Counted from the first letter of the stretch, positions 12,780 to 29,379 are shown. The stretch is DNA of 64,000 bases from Sinohyriopsis cumingii (GCA_028554795.2 CM068832.1:82515680-82579679), one strand, 5' to 3'. Program-made: numbers and translations. Notes: generated by a model not told the origin, from the letters alone.

Positions 12780-13588
12780 CAGAACTGAAAGTAAAATGTA
12801 TTCCCGTACATGACACCTGCTTTTAGGGCATATAGCACCTACCAGAGTATCTAGCAAGCATTTATTTTATATTATCCTAGCTTTTTATCGTATATATGTG
12901 TATGTGTGTATGTGTGGTTAAATTAAAACAACAATATATATTTGAACTTCCTTTGTGATTTTCTTTCGAAACAATCCCGACTCTTCCGTGAAATGAACCA
13001 CGTATCCATTGTATCACATTTTGATCAATAAACGTTTTTTTTTTTTATTACATTCCATCGTCAGGCAAATGCACATTCGAACTATAAAACCTTTCTTTCA
13101 GACTAATCAGCCCTTCGGATTAATGCACCTTTGGATCACAGAACCCTCGGAACAATAAACCTATCTTTCCAACCAACGTGCCTTGGGACCATTGAACATA
13201 CGTACCATTGAACCTTTCTTTTATATTGGTGATCCTTCTATTCGATGAAACTTTGAAACAGTGTACCTTTCTTTTGTATCATAGAACATTCGGACCAATG
13301 CATTTCCGAACTGTTGATATGTAACCAAAGATACTATTGTTATGTGTATTTAATTTAAAATGTGTACTTGACTTTTTTCCGTGATTGAATACTGATGTTT
13401 CGTCTCGCTGAGGTCTGACTTGCTTTTAAAGTAATTTACTCATTTTTTAGTTTAAGGACTAATATTGTTTACGACCTTAGAATGTTTAAAAATCAAACTT
13501 GTTTACAATTTGGTGGAATTTTCTATCGGATATGTGGGGTTTCCATGGCAATCTGTATTGCGACAAAGGTAAAATAAAATATGTATAG
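12780..13588. repeat. Degenerate short repeats, otherwise unannotated
   Basis: From about 13,060 to 13,330 the phrases CCTTTCTTT, TTCGGA and ACCATTGAAC recur at irregular spacing of about 30-60 bp, suggesting a very old minisatellite. The rest, up to the LTR, shows no gene. Confidence 0.35.
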
Positions 13589-14534
13589 TGTTACGTATAT
13601 CTGATTTATTATATATTTATTTTAATTGTTTGTTCGTCAGTTTTAATTTTTTTTCTTACATAATATTGTAAGGTAAATTTATTCACTGGAGATGCTATTT
13701 TTCCAGAAAATTGGTTGACCTGAATAATTTTTTTTATAAGCACTAGGTGTTGGCCTGGATTCTGACAATGATCCAAAATTTGTAAACAAAGTTATATTTG
13801 TATTTTAAATTGATTCGTGGTTGGTAAGGGCATGATGGGGCTTAGGTTTAAGGTGTAAACTTCTTTAAATTATTTTATTTCTTATAGAAACTGCATGGTT
13901 TTCGTCAGGGTCAGTTTTGGTGTACGTGACATAAACACGATGACGTGACCCCACCGCCCTTTGATTTTGCAATTCTGTTTTTTTTCTTCCATTATTACGC
14001 ATTTTTTGGTTTTAATACATATGTCTAGAGAGAGTTTCTCAGGTTTTGGGCTTTTACACTTGGTATCAAATTTTCTTCTTTGTTGTTGCCAGATTTTTAA
14101 GTTAATTATCTTGAGATCATTTGGATTTCAAAGAGAATAATTCTTTATTCTCTGGAAATCGTTGAAGAGTGCTCATACAGAATTTTTGGGAAGACATTTC
14201 TTACAAATTTTATTCTGATTTCCAACACAGAAGTGCTATTTACAAGGAACTGTAAACGACAACTTACGACTTACGTCATCGCCTTCCGTCTTTGATTCTT
14301 CCTCGGGACTCGAACTTGAATTCAGTAGAACATTTTATTATTAGGACTTTTGCAATTTAATTCGTGGATTATTCTTGGATTATTTTTGGATTTGATTCCT
14401 GAAACCTTAAGTTCTTATTTTTTTTCCATTTTTACAGAATATTTCCTGGGAAATAAATTATTTGTTAAATTTTGCAAAGCTTGTTGTTTTCACTCTTTCT
14501 GTTTTTCTGTGTATTCGAGCCTAAACACGTAACA
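13589..14534 (+). mobile_element. 5' long terminal repeat of a Gypsy-type (Gmr1-like) element
   Basis: The segment starts with TGTTACGT and ends with ACGTAACA, a perfect 8-bp terminal inverted repeat of the TG...CA kind used by LTR elements. It is followed at once by a primer-binding-site-like stretch. Inside are CRE-like boxes (ATGACGTGAC near 13,940 and TTACGTCATC near 14,270) that could bind bZIP factors. The matching 3' LTR is not in the window because a LINE cuts the element, so LTR-LTR divergence cannot be used for dating. Confidence 0.7.
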
Positions 14535-14560
14535 CAGAAATTGGGTGCTCGCCCTTTGAT
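14535..14560 (+). other. Putative primer-binding site
   Basis: Just inside the LTR end lies ATTGGGTGCTCGCCC, in the place and with the general look of the tRNA primer-binding sites of Gypsy-type elements. The tRNA species was not determined. Confidence 0.5.
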
Positions 14561-14696
14561 ATTTTTGAATTTTGGCTAAAATATTTCAGAAAACTTTGTG
14601 TTTTTTGAAATTTTGAAATTGAATTCCACTAGTGTTTTAAGTCTTTAATGAGATTGACAAGCTTCTTCTAAAACATCATCAAAGTAGAGAATTCGT

Positions 14697-15590
14697 TTGA
14701 ATTTTACACAGGATTGGTTGGACATTTTGGAAATGGAAGTGCAACTAAAAAAAGTTGTAATTAGAGATAAGACAGGTCCAGTTCCACATGGAAAAATACA
14801 AATGGAAATAGAGATGGAAGTAAGACAAATGCAGTTTCAGAAAGAAATGGAAGTAAGACGCATGGAATTCCAAAATCAGAGTGAGGAGAGATAAAGACAA
14901 ATGCAGTTACAAAAGGAAGAAAGAGAGAAAGAAAGATAAATGCAGTTACAAAAAAGAACAAATACAAATGGAAGAAAGAGAGAAAGAGGGAGATATGCAA
15001 ATGCAAATGCAAAGAGAGAAGAATGAAAGGGAATTTCTAACTCGGTTATAAGATTTAGCGCTAGGAAAGGAAAAACACTGCCCTACTTTTGATGTTTTAA
15101 GAAATATAAATTCAGTACCTCGATTTCTGAAAGAAGAAGAAGTATACATATATTTTGTATTCGTTTTGAAACAATTGCTGAGAGTTTCAAGTGGTCAAGA
15201 GAGTACTGGACTCTATTGGTAAAGCTAGTGATATTTACAATTCACTGTCACTAGAACGGAGCGCTGACTGTGATGTGGAGGACACTATCTTGATTGGTTA
15301 ACCGTTAGTCCCTGAGGTTTATCGGCAAAAATTCAGAAACTATAGAAAAGAAGGTGGACAAACTCATATCGAATTTGCTAGAGAATAAGAGCAATTATCT
15401 GATAGATGGTGCTTAGCCAAGAAAGTTGAGCGATATTATGAAAGTCTCAAGCAACTTGCATTAATTGAAGATTTCAAAAATTGTCTCCATAATGACATTA
15501 AGTCTTACCATGACGAGCATCAGATTGAAACCTTGGAAAATGCTGCTCGTGCTGCTAGCAAATATTCTTTATATCACACAGTTCCTTTGT
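14697..15590 (+). pseudogene. gag-like region of the LTR element, broken
   Basis: The first open frame (14,697-14,894) encodes a highly charged, Glu/Lys/Met/Gln-rich helical stretch with repeated EMEVR and MQFQ phrases, a known look for the N-terminal gag of invertebrate Gypsy elements. Similar purine-rich coding continues past stop codons to about 15,010. Coding-like sequence then continues to about 15,590 in shifting frames. The position between the LTR/PBS and the zinc knuckle fits gag. It is a dead copy. Confidence 0.6.
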
Positions 15591-15699
15591 AAATAAGACT
15601 TATACTCAACAGTCTTTTGGCAGAACAATATTTCAAATTAATACAAGCCCTTCAAGAACTCAAACTAGCACAACTTCTAAAATCAACCTTCAGAGAAGC

Positions 15700-15982
15700 T
15701 TGATTCAAGATCCTTGTCTCTTCCTACGTGTACCTGTTGCAAGACAAAAGACACGTTATTTCTGATTGCTACAAATTGAAAAATAGGCATCAGAATCAAG
15801 ACAGAACTATTCTCAATGCTCTTATTTCTAAGAGGTCAAGGTCACGGTCATGTATTGAAAGCAATACATTTGTTGGGTCTAATAAACCCCAGTCTTATTT
15901 TATTATGGAGAATTATGAACCATTCATATCGAAGGATTCTATATCACGCTTGAGTGATTTGGCCAAACCCACCCCATTATAA
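15700..15982 (+). pseudogene. Zinc-knuckle region of the LTR element
   Basis: The open frame starting at 15,728 reads HVISDCYKLK after a cysteine-bearing stretch, the second half of a CCHC zinc knuckle (the C-X4-H-X4-C spacing is partly kept; the first cysteines fall in a neighbouring frame). It is the nucleic-acid-binding end of gag in this element class. The frame then runs into a Ser/Arg-rich stretch and reaches the start of the protease region. Confidence 0.55.
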
Positions 15983-16089
15983 TTTTAAGGGACAAAGGAG
16001 ATTCTCAGAGTCTTTTATTGTCTGGTACTTTGCGTTTTTCTGAGAAGTCTTCTTCTAATGAGAGTGTTCTTACTCAGGGAGTAGAGTGA

Positions 16090-16683
16090 GGCTTTGTTAA
16101 TGTTCCCTCCATTATGTAAATTTGTCATCAGACTTAGTTTCAGGATCCTTGACAGTGGGAACGGTCTGTTTTACCCGTTGGGGGCATTCGTTTATTTCTA
16201 GGCAACGACGTAGCTGGAGCCAAGGTTGCGGTTAATCCACTTGTACCTGACAAGCCTTGCTTGGATCAGAAAGTCGATCCAATTGGAGAAGAATTCCCTG
16301 AAATATGTCCAGCTTGTGCATCTACCAGAGCTATGGCAAAGAAAGCTCTTGAGCATGATGTTGATAAGGACATTATTCCTTGAGCTGACACATGTATTGG
16401 TCAGGCTTTTGATGAGGTCTCTTTCACTCCTTCTTTGGATCAATCAGAGGGTATTGATCACAGTGATCCCCATTTAATGACTCATTCTCTTTATTCTAGC
16501 CAGGGTGATGAACGACAATCGCTTGTCGTCGAACATGAAAAAGATCCCGAGATCTCCTGTTTGTTTGAGAAGGCTATTAGTGAAACTGAAGCCACTGAAG
16601 TTCCTGTCTGTTATTTCATTAAAAAAGGAATTCTTGTGAAAAAATTGAGACCTCCCGAGGTACTGATGACGAATGGTCAGTGA
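16090..16683 (+). pseudogene. Retropepsin-like protease and linker, broken
   Basis: The frame from about 16,165 contains FLGNDVAGAKV (about 16,194-16,226), the C-terminal motif of Gypsy-type retropepsins (I/LLGND followed by Gly-rich sequence). The N-terminal part with the catalytic Asp is in a damaged frame upstream. The same frame continues, across a single TGA at 16,381, to 16,683 as an acidic linker leading to the integrase. It follows the zinc knuckle and precedes integrase, as expected for a Gmr1-like polyprotein. Confidence 0.6.
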
Positions 16684-16699
16684 ACTATCAAATTATAGT

Positions 16700-17155
16700 T
16701 ACAAAAATGTACGGACAGGAAATACTTAATCTGGCCCATGAAACTCCAGTGCCTGGTCATTTAGGGATCAAACAAACTTATCACAACATCTTAACTCACT
16801 TCTATTGGCCATAAATCAAGAGTGATCTTGGTAAATGCTGTATATCTGGTCATACCTGTCAAATGTTATACAAACCAAATCAGAAAATTCCCAAGGCTTG
16901 TCTACAAACTATTCCTGCCTTTGACGAACTAACCAATACCAGTTGACCATTATGTGTGCATCAACAAGGTTTCCAGAGGCAATTCCCTTGAGGAATATAA
17001 AATCTAAAATAATAGTTAAAGCTTTGATAACGTGTTATACTCAATTTTGTCATTCTAGCTCTATCCAATCAGGACATGGGTTAACTATTAGGTCTGGAAC
17101 TTCCAGCCTATATTGCTTGAATTTGGCATTCATCAATTCAAGTCAGAAGTGAAGT
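16700..17155 (+). pseudogene. Integrase of the LTR element, broken
   Basis: The N-terminal zinc-binding region can be read: an HLGIKQTYHNI segment, HFYWP, then spaced cysteines ending in HTCQ (about 16,757-16,862). These correspond to the HHCC domain of Gypsy integrases. The catalytic core follows in a second frame (16,943-17,152), with STRFPEAIPLRNI, a typical core-domain segment; the second catalytic Asp region is degraded. Frames shift at least twice and stops interrupt. It lies upstream of the RT, the reverse of most Gypsy elements. Confidence 0.7.
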
Positions 17156-17329
17156 CATGATTTGACAGAACTAAAATGAAGAGAACTTTTGAGTTTTGTA
17201 ATAATGGGATTCTGTATCTCTTGCTCATTCTTCAGATTTTTTCTTCAGATTAGATATTACGGCCCTTACAAGGTTAAGAAGAAAATGAATGAGTTAATTT
17301 ATAATATTAGTGCTCCTGATATCTAAATA

Positions 17330-17880
17330 AATTATATCAGTACCAGTATATTGAAAGGGATAGTCATGTTAAACATGCAATTAATTTAGTTGTACCTGTC
17401 CGACTCAGTGAAGATATAAGTGAAGGAATATCATCAGATTCTACTGATATTGGAGTGACAAATCTTCGGAATTCAGAAATTATGAATGATCTGGACCAGA
17501 AACTTTCACATTTGCAAGAGCAAGATAGAAATTAACTTAAACAGTTATTATTTTAATATGAGCACTTATTTCCAGATGTTCCTACAAGGAAAATCATAAT
17601 TTTCCATGACGTTGAAAATCTAAATTACAAACTTGTAAACGAACACCCGTACAGGATGAACCCTCTCAAACAGGAATACTTGAATAAAGAAATTCAATAT
17701 TTGTTGGAGAACGATTAAATAGAGCCCAGTAGAACTGAGTGGAGTTCGCCATGCATACTTGTTCCAAAAGCAAATAAAACTTTCATTATGTGTACTGTTT
17801 TATAGGACGGTGAATGGTGTGACAAAAACAGATTCATTCCCATTACCAATAATCATTGACTGTATTGACTTCACCCCCAC
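17330..17880 (+). pseudogene. Reverse transcriptase N-terminal part of the LTR element, truncated
   Basis: Reading across a few stops, the segment near 17,640-17,770 shows HPYRMNPLKQEYLNKEI and WSSPCILVPK, the fingers-subdomain signature of Gypsy-type RT. A linker precedes it with FPDVPTRK (about 17,572-17,595). The sequence becomes unreadable after about 17,800, before the catalytic YxDD, where the downstream LINE begins. RNase H and the 3' LTR are absent. Integrase before RT in one continuous polyprotein order is what is known for Gmr1-like elements. Confidence 0.7.
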
Positions 17881-17899
17881 CCCACCACACCCTACATAA

Positions 17900-22750
<4,851 letters not shown>

Positions 22751-22752
22751 AA

Positions 22753-22980
22753 GTAGGGTGCTTGAGTGGCGTTCGACGTTACAGATCACCAACATCTCAC
22801 GTTTGTCCGCATGGGTTTGAATCTCATCTTGGCCAATGTTGGTATGTGAGAAAACTAACCAGTTGCCCTCCATCACTTATTGGTTATTCCTCCAACAAAT
22901 ATACTGGCTGTCATGTATAGCCTATACTGGTCTGAAAATTGGCATTAAATCGACTAAAGCAAACCAGACCTATATCAACA
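22753..22980 (+). mobile_element. tRNA-derived SINE, diverged copy
   Basis: Shares with the other copies a tRNA-like head (CTTGAGTGGC, then GGGTTTGAATCTC as box B), the middle box GGTATGTGAGAAA, and the 3' box ACTGGCTGTCATGTATAGCCTA. No clean (CAA)n tail is left. Diverged relative to the copies at 30.2, 62.3 and 63.8 kb. Confidence 0.7.
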
Positions 22981-23600
22981 GAATTTTCAATGAAACAAGT
23001 GGAATAAGACATGATATTGTGTTGTGACACATATGTTTGGGGCTACATAATTCTTCCCCCTGCACCATTATGAACACTTGGTTCAAAAATGAAATTTAGA
23101 ACACAAGATGCAAACACTTCAATACAAGTTGAATGATTCATACCAATAAGCAAAACAATATATCTTGAGGACCAAAATGAAGTATGTGTAATATAAAAAG
23201 AATACAAATTTAACAATTGAAACATTTTAAAAGAAACTGTGCAATGGCAGAGAGATAATGCTGAAAGCATTACAACTTTCGAAATTATTTCATATTTGGC
23301 ATCCAATTTGATATTTCTGGCTATAAAAATGATTTTAAATGTATAATTTGTATTTGTAGCTTAAAAATAAAAAAACAATACGCTTTCCTAGGAAACATAT
23401 TGCAGAATTCATGTCCAGGCTACAAAAATGGAAATATTGGTATTGCTACATAAAAGATTCGATTACATCTTTTGTTTATATGGTATTATGTATATTACTC
23501 ATTGTGTTGATGCATTTCATATAATCAACGCCATTAATCAGAAATGATTTTAAATGTATAATCTGTATTTGTAGCTTATAATAAAAAAAAATACGCTCTC
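22980..23600. other. No recognisable gene; short local duplication
   Basis: The phrase AATGATTTTAAATGTATAAT, followed by TGTATTTGTAGCTTA and an A-rich tract with ACGCT, occurs at 23,328 and again at 23,544, a local duplication of about 70 bp. A minus-strand frame at 23,043-23,306 matches nothing I know. Confidence 0.4.
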
Positions 23601-23609
23601 CTCCTGAAA

Positions 23610-24830
23610 CAGATTACAGAATAGGGTCAGTGGAATACCATGGCCTATTGTTTTCAATATATTCAGTATGTCCTGCACTGAATTTGGCCCAATTTATAAG
23701 GTTCATTATATATGGAGACAATATAAATCGCTTCTTCCAAGGATCGATGCTTACCTTCTCAAATCCAGTCCTATTATTACCTCCGTATTAACATAACTTT
23801 GTAGGCAGTAAGAGGTTTCAACATTATGATTGTAGCAGGAGTTTGAATACTTATCTTTATCCCAATTTTATCTTCATGATAAATAACACTCTGCCCGCTT
23901 GCATTACATGGCTGACCGATGTGGTTTTTATTTTTATTTTGTCTTAAACGTCACTCCCTCTATATTGACTGTTGATAACATAGTTAAAATATAATGAATG
24001 TAACTGCAGGCTAGTGTGCGCAAATAATAATTATTTATTTATATTAGATATGTCAGTGTGTTGCATTTATGTAATATTATCATGTATATTGTATAGCTCT
24101 AACATTATACATGTTTTCCATAAGGTATGACCTGTAAATTAAAATGCAAAATATATCATTTCGAGCCTGAGACCATGCTTTGATAGGTATTTTGAGTTTA
24201 CTCTTAAATCACAGGACTTTGTTAACACGAAATGTTGCAACACATTACGTTCATTCTATATATTAATCCTCATTAACGTCTCGAATAAATGTACATGGAC
24301 TCGCTACTTGGATCATATTTATAAAAAAAAAGTTTCTGGTAAAAGATTGATTGTCAAGTTACGAATTCGAATTTCAAGATGAATGCAACTATTTAATTTT
24401 TTTACATGTGTTTGTATGTGCTTGTTTGTGTGTTCGTTTAATGGAAATTCTCAATTTTGTTTCATGCTGTCATCATATGTTATATGTTATATGGAATTTA
24501 TTTAGCACTTCAATAAGGCATTAATAACTGCACCAATGTTCTAAACACAACATTGTCGCACCGACATCCACGTTCCATGATCTAAAAACTAAAAGTTAAG
24601 ATTGTTCTAACGTCTGTCAACTGAATAAGTACTGAAAAAAGAAAGTATCAATGTAGAAAACACATGTATGATGTTTATGTAAGTTAATTGCTGACGTGTG
24701 ATTCTGTCGAGAAATGAAAGTAGATGGTCAGGTTTAATGCATAAATCCTAAGACAAGTACAATATAAGAATGCTTCTCTTCCTTTCTCTCTCTTTCTCTC
24801 TCTCTCTGTCTCACCCACACATAAACACAT
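23610..24830. repeat. Dispersed copy of the 3-kb repeat family, half B type
   Basis: Carries the B-half boxes in order: CTGAATTTGGCCCAATTTA, the AACATTATGATTGTAGCAGG box, the ATAATGAATGTAA box, TTTGATAGGTATTT with TCTTAAATCACAGGACTTTG, and the ACGTTCCATGAT box near 24,569. Order and orientation match unit 1 (about 2,030-3,010). It is clearly diverged. It joins directly to the A-type copy that follows. Confidence 0.65.
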
Positions 24831-26285
24831 ACACGTACACATATATACCCATTAACACATATGTTTTCTTTCACACATATGTACAAACAAGGATATTTAA
24901 TATATTCACAACCTAACAGACACTTGTATTTATGTTCCATGGAATGTATTCCTATACAATTACAATTGTAGCAATAAATACATGCGAACACTTGACTTCA
25001 TATATTGGTGGAGAGTTCCAGCAGGGATTCGGTATAAATGACAATTAATCGTATTCGGTAGCATGCTTTATTTTCACATGCTTAAACATTGCCAGTTGAT
25101 CAAGGAATATAAACATTTACAAACAGAAAGATAACAGAAATATCTTATATTTGCAGAATACAAAACATTATTAGACTTAAGACATCGGTGAGGATGAAAT
25201 TAACGATATATCATAACCTCCCACGCCATACCCCCACCCTCCATCTATTGCAATGTGCTATCTTTAGCCAAATAGTAGTCTGCAATATATTCAACTGTAA
25301 ACAATAACCAGAATGACATGTCCGTTGTCCGCTTGGCACATACATATCATCGTTATTAGGGCCTAGTCCACCTGAATCAGGCCTAATATGTTATGCATAT
25401 ATTGTTATTGCTGGTATGAACGAATGGACCATATCACAACAAAACAAATACAATAAGAAGTCAACCTGATATTGTCAGTTTTTGTACCTGAAAATCAACA
25501 CGCTTGTTTCTTTTCTTTATCGATCTCGTTCCACACCATTTTCAGATATCAGTACTGATTTTGTCGCCAATATAGAATAGTTTATGCAATGACACAAAAC
25601 AATAACATCTAGGTCAAATGCTATTGCATTACCAAAACTAAATGTCATCTTATATTAATATTAACATTGATCGTAAGATGTTTATACCTAGTAAGCTTTG
25701 TTTTCTTTTTCCAAAGAAATATTTGTACACCAATATACGAATAAGACATAAGAAAGTACCATTACAAAACACTTAATTAAAGAAATATGGCATTGTTCCA
25801 AACTTACTCTCTGTAGGGAAGTAATTTAAATCGTACATCAATCTTTCTCTTTTCTAAGCACAATGTAAGAAGAATAGAACATATGGTTCGCCGCTTATGT
25901 TATACGTAATCCATGAAATCCTTTTGTCAAATTCTCATTTGCTTTGAAACTGGACGCGTTCAAAAGTTAATCACGTGTAATATAATAGTCTAGTGGCATA
26001 CTTATAAAAAAGAATCTCTAATCAGAGAGGGCCATTAATGCTAGATACAATTACTCCCCTCCACATAGCTGAATGACCTCTACTTATGGGGTCATTGGAA
26101 TACCATGGCTTATTGTTTTGAATTTATTCAGTATGTTCTGTACTTTTATTTGTCCGAGTCAAAAGTTCATGCTTTATCGAGAACATGAAAGAGCCAAAAC
26201 AAAACAATTTCTTTTTATCTTTTCTTTTACTGAGTTTCTTGCAAGGGTGGATTGCATACCTTCTCAAATACCTTTCTGCAATACC
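24831..26285. repeat. Dispersed copy of the 3-kb repeat family, half A type
   Basis: Starts at a short CA-rich tract and follows the order of array unit 3, including the 590-bp segment missing from units 1 and 2 (here about 25,090-25,560). Clear boxes are AGAATAGAACATATGGTTCGCCGCTTA near 25,870 (first 20 bases best conserved) and GGGGTCATTGGAATACCATGG near 26,088. A SINE interrupts it at 26,297. Confidence 0.65.
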
Positions 26286-26296
26286 ACTACCACCGT

Positions 26297-26545
26297 TGTA
26301 GTTGTTGTTGTTGATGTTGTGGGTTTACCGCCATTGTTCAGCACACGATAGGCTATGCATGGCGGCCAGTATTAATGGTGGAGGAAGAATCCAGGAAGAA
26401 CCACCGACCCACGAGAAGTTACTGGCAAGCTTTCTCACATACCCACATTGGCCGAATGCTAGACACGAACCCACGCAGACCGATGTGAGATAGCAGTGAT
26501 ACGTAACTGAGAGAGCTTTAAACCACTCGGCCACTCGGGGTCCTG
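26297..26545 (-). mobile_element. tRNA-derived SINE with perfect 11-bp target duplication
   Basis: Minus-strand copy: (CAA)n-type tail at 26,297-26,320, the CCAGTATTAATGGTGGAGGAAG box, TGGCAAGCTTTCTCACATA box, box B (rc of ACACGAACCCAC) and box A (rc of CCACTCGGCCACTC). ACTACCACCGT flanks it on both sides (26,286-26,296 and 26,546-26,556), proof of retroposition into the 3-kb repeat copy. No protein coding. The tRNA head looks Ser/Leu-like. Confidence 0.9.
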
Positions 26546-26556
26546 ACTACCACCGT

Positions 26557-27240
26557 AACACCATTTTTGCAGACCAGTGGACATTATTTAGCCCTCTTGA
26601 TAAAGCATTATTTACACAATCATTTCTTTGGACACAACATTGTCGTACAGACATGCATTCGATGATATGTAAATTAAAAGACGACATTAACCTACATTAT
26701 GTCAACTGAACGAGTACTGAATATAGATAGCATGATTGTAGAGTGCACATGTCTGATGCTGATGTAAGGTGACTTACCGACACGTGGTTACGTCGAGAAA
26801 TGAAATTATATGATCAGACGTAATGTATAATTCCTATGATCGTTTTAGTAATCATCATACTGCTCTCTCTTTCTTTCCCTCTATCTCAAAATCTCACTAT
26901 CTGACGGACATATATACACTTACTCGCACATATGAACAAACACATAGATTTAATACATTCGCGGGTTAACATTTTAATAACTTGTGTTTACGTTCCAAGG
27001 GTTTGATCTCCATACCTTTACAATTGTCACATTATATGCATGCGAACACTTTATCTGATCTTTTGTCGGAAACGTTCTAGCAGATATTCATAATAAAACA
27101 TAAAGACAATTAAGCATATCCGGTAGCGTGCCTTACCAATTGATCACGAGATGGAAACCTTAACAAACAGAAGGATAGCAAAAATAGCTCTCTGCAGAAA
27201 ATAAAATGTCAGTAAACTTAAGATATCATTAAAGATAAAA
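26557..27240. repeat. Continuation of the 3-kb repeat family
   Basis: After the SINE the family resumes with the box around AAAGCATTATTTACAC, the GATGCTGATGTAA box near 26,756 and the CT-rich, CA-poor stretch to 26,910, then the A-half start and part of the 590-bp segment (27,135-27,240). It ends near a purine-rich tract. These correspond to about 2,945-3,230 and 7,000-7,330. Confidence 0.55.
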
Positions 27241-28010
27241 TTATAAAAAGAAGAAGAAAAAGGAAGAAAGAAGAAAACGAGGAGAAGGAATGAGATGAAT
27301 AAGAAGGAGAATGTTTTATTAACAATTTTAGGCCATATGCCAATATTATAAAGCAATAAAATATGCTGTAGTGTGGGCCATATGTACAGGGCCTAAACTG
27401 TGCATTATCTAGTGAGTTAGAAAAAGATCTAAATTATATTTTGGATATTATATTTAGTCAATTTAGTCAAAGTATCTGTCTTCTAGCTGTACAAAATAGT
27501 AACGTTTTACTCTACTGTAATAACGTGTCGCTGACAACAAAATTATTGTTCACAAAGATAAGATACAGTGAACATTGGGGCCTCTTAATGGAAAATGTGT
27601 ATATTACATTTTAGAAAGAAAACTCTGAAACAGTGGGTCACATAAAGGATTATTTTTTACAATTGTCATTAAAGATAGTAGCCACTCGTGAAATTCACAC
27701 TAGTCATTGTAAGCCAATATGTTTGTGCAACCTGTACCTCTTTATTTCATTAAACGTTTGGATTTTCAGTATGCTGCGCCAGAACACATAGTTAGACTCT
27801 TACCAGGACACTCTTGTCTTTTTATCATATGTTATAATATTATAAAGGGTATGACAGCACAAATCGCTTTTCTCTAAGTGATACTGAATTCACTAATTGT
27901 CACCTTAACATTTTTGATTACTTCATCACCTCTAACTAGGATCATCATTTGGTCAGCACCTAGCTCAAAAACCGAATGTGACATAATCAGATAAATTAGC
28001 ATAAAAATGT
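27240..28010. other. Purine tract, then no recognisable feature
   Basis: 27,246-27,312 is a GAA/GGA-rich tract. From there to 28,010 the sequence is AT-rich, with the left edge of the virus-derived element probably somewhere inside. I see no gene and could not identify a terminal repeat. Confidence 0.3.
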
Positions 28011-28012
28011 GA

Positions 28013-28201
28013 CTATCTCAGAACCCACTTACATTTACCATTGATATAGACACCTTACATCCTGAAAACGAACATGAATTTGATTTACATCGGCAGTATG
28101 TTAATCACTCACCAAAAGATGAAGTCCAACTATATAAATACAATTTTAAATCGGTTGAATTTTTCTGGAATTTAAATACACAAAATCAGCACTGTCAATA
28201 A
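28013..28201 (+). pseudogene. Unrecognised open frame at the left end of the virus-derived element
   Basis: A 62-codon stop-free frame (TAA at 28,199) without an early ATG. The amino-acid make-up looks like real coding: IDIDTLHPENEHEFDL near the start, then a mixed acidic/aromatic run with VEFFWNLN near the end. I know no family for it. It is the leftmost coding-like segment on the plus strand, diverging from the minus-strand block that follows, so it may be part of the same element. Confidence 0.4.
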
Positions 28202-28832
28202 TTTCGTTGATCCAGTTAGAAGGTTTATTCGACGCCTTAGGTACGAATTAATTATATTCAGTTTAATTTTAGCAAATAGGATAAAGGTTTTGTTTTTGTT
28301 TGGGTACATCGCCGTTACATTAGAATTTGTTAGTTTTCGCTATTAAGATATTCTCCGCTTAACAGTGTTTTAGCTGTTGCGATCAGAAAGATATCCTGTT
28401 CGTATAAATCCTAACTTTACCGTTAATCATCCTGTCAGTTATCAACAACATCCTCATTTAATGTATATCTGCAGTTCAAGCAATATACATGTGACTCGTG
28501 AAGATCGGTTGTTATTTTTGAGTACATGTGATGACAAACATGATCGTGGAAGTTAGTATATATTTATACAAATATCACTAGTAGCACATTAAGTAATTTG
28601 AATTACTGACCTTTTCTGTTCTAATTAAAGACTTTTTGATTTTATCTGTCAAAGCCTGACTTAAAGAAAAGACCAGATACTTCTCCGTCAAGCGCAGCAA
28701 TAAGTGGTTTATATTCATTAATATTTCTTTTAATTTGCTATCTTTTCTGATATCTTTACTGTACTTTTTTCTGCTATTTCTTCAATACTCTTAGCAATAT
28801 TAATTTCGCGATACTAGGCTCTTATATGACAT

Positions 28833-29078
28833 TTATAAGTTAACAGGGGACGCGACGTTTGCTGAAAAGTCGCACAAAATTATATAATTTCGTTCGATAT
28901 TTACCGATTGTATCTCATCTAAATTTATTCTAGAACCAATTTATTCAGGATCATCTAAAACTTCCTGATATTTATTCTGGTATTTTTTCTCAAATCTGCT
29001 GGATGGAATTGGTAGATTATCTCTCAACATACTGTCAACTACAAGAAACTCTCTGATCCGGTGGTCTATATCATACAT
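28833..29078 (-). pseudogene. Unrecognised protein fragment of the virus-derived element
   Basis: An 82-codon frame from ATG at 29,078 to TAA at 28,833 with one in-frame TAA at 28,941-28,943. Reading through shows a well-mixed soluble protein with YDIDHRIREFLVVDSM near the start, SSRFEKKYQNKYQEVL before the stop and NYIILCDFS after it. I cannot assign a family. It is the downstream end of a minus-strand block of several such pieces running from 31,976. Confidence 0.45.
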
Positions 29079-29379
29079 AACTCCTCTCAGATATTACCTT
29101 GTTTGAGCAAGCAGTTTGTTGATAGTACTTACTGGTGCTTTTCAGGCGGATATTTTAGTCACAACACGTCGTTCGATCCTTGTATCATCAGCTGTTCAAG
29201 TTACAACGATTCCTGAAATTATAAGCAGAACTGGATGTTACGTCGCTCGACCAGATGTACTACCCCTCCTGTCCAAATAACGGGTAGATATGACATCAAC
29301 TTTAAAATTTTTACATAATGACGATAAGCTCTTCTAGTACAATAAGATTTCTTACGACAGAAGTTTTAGTACGCGATTA

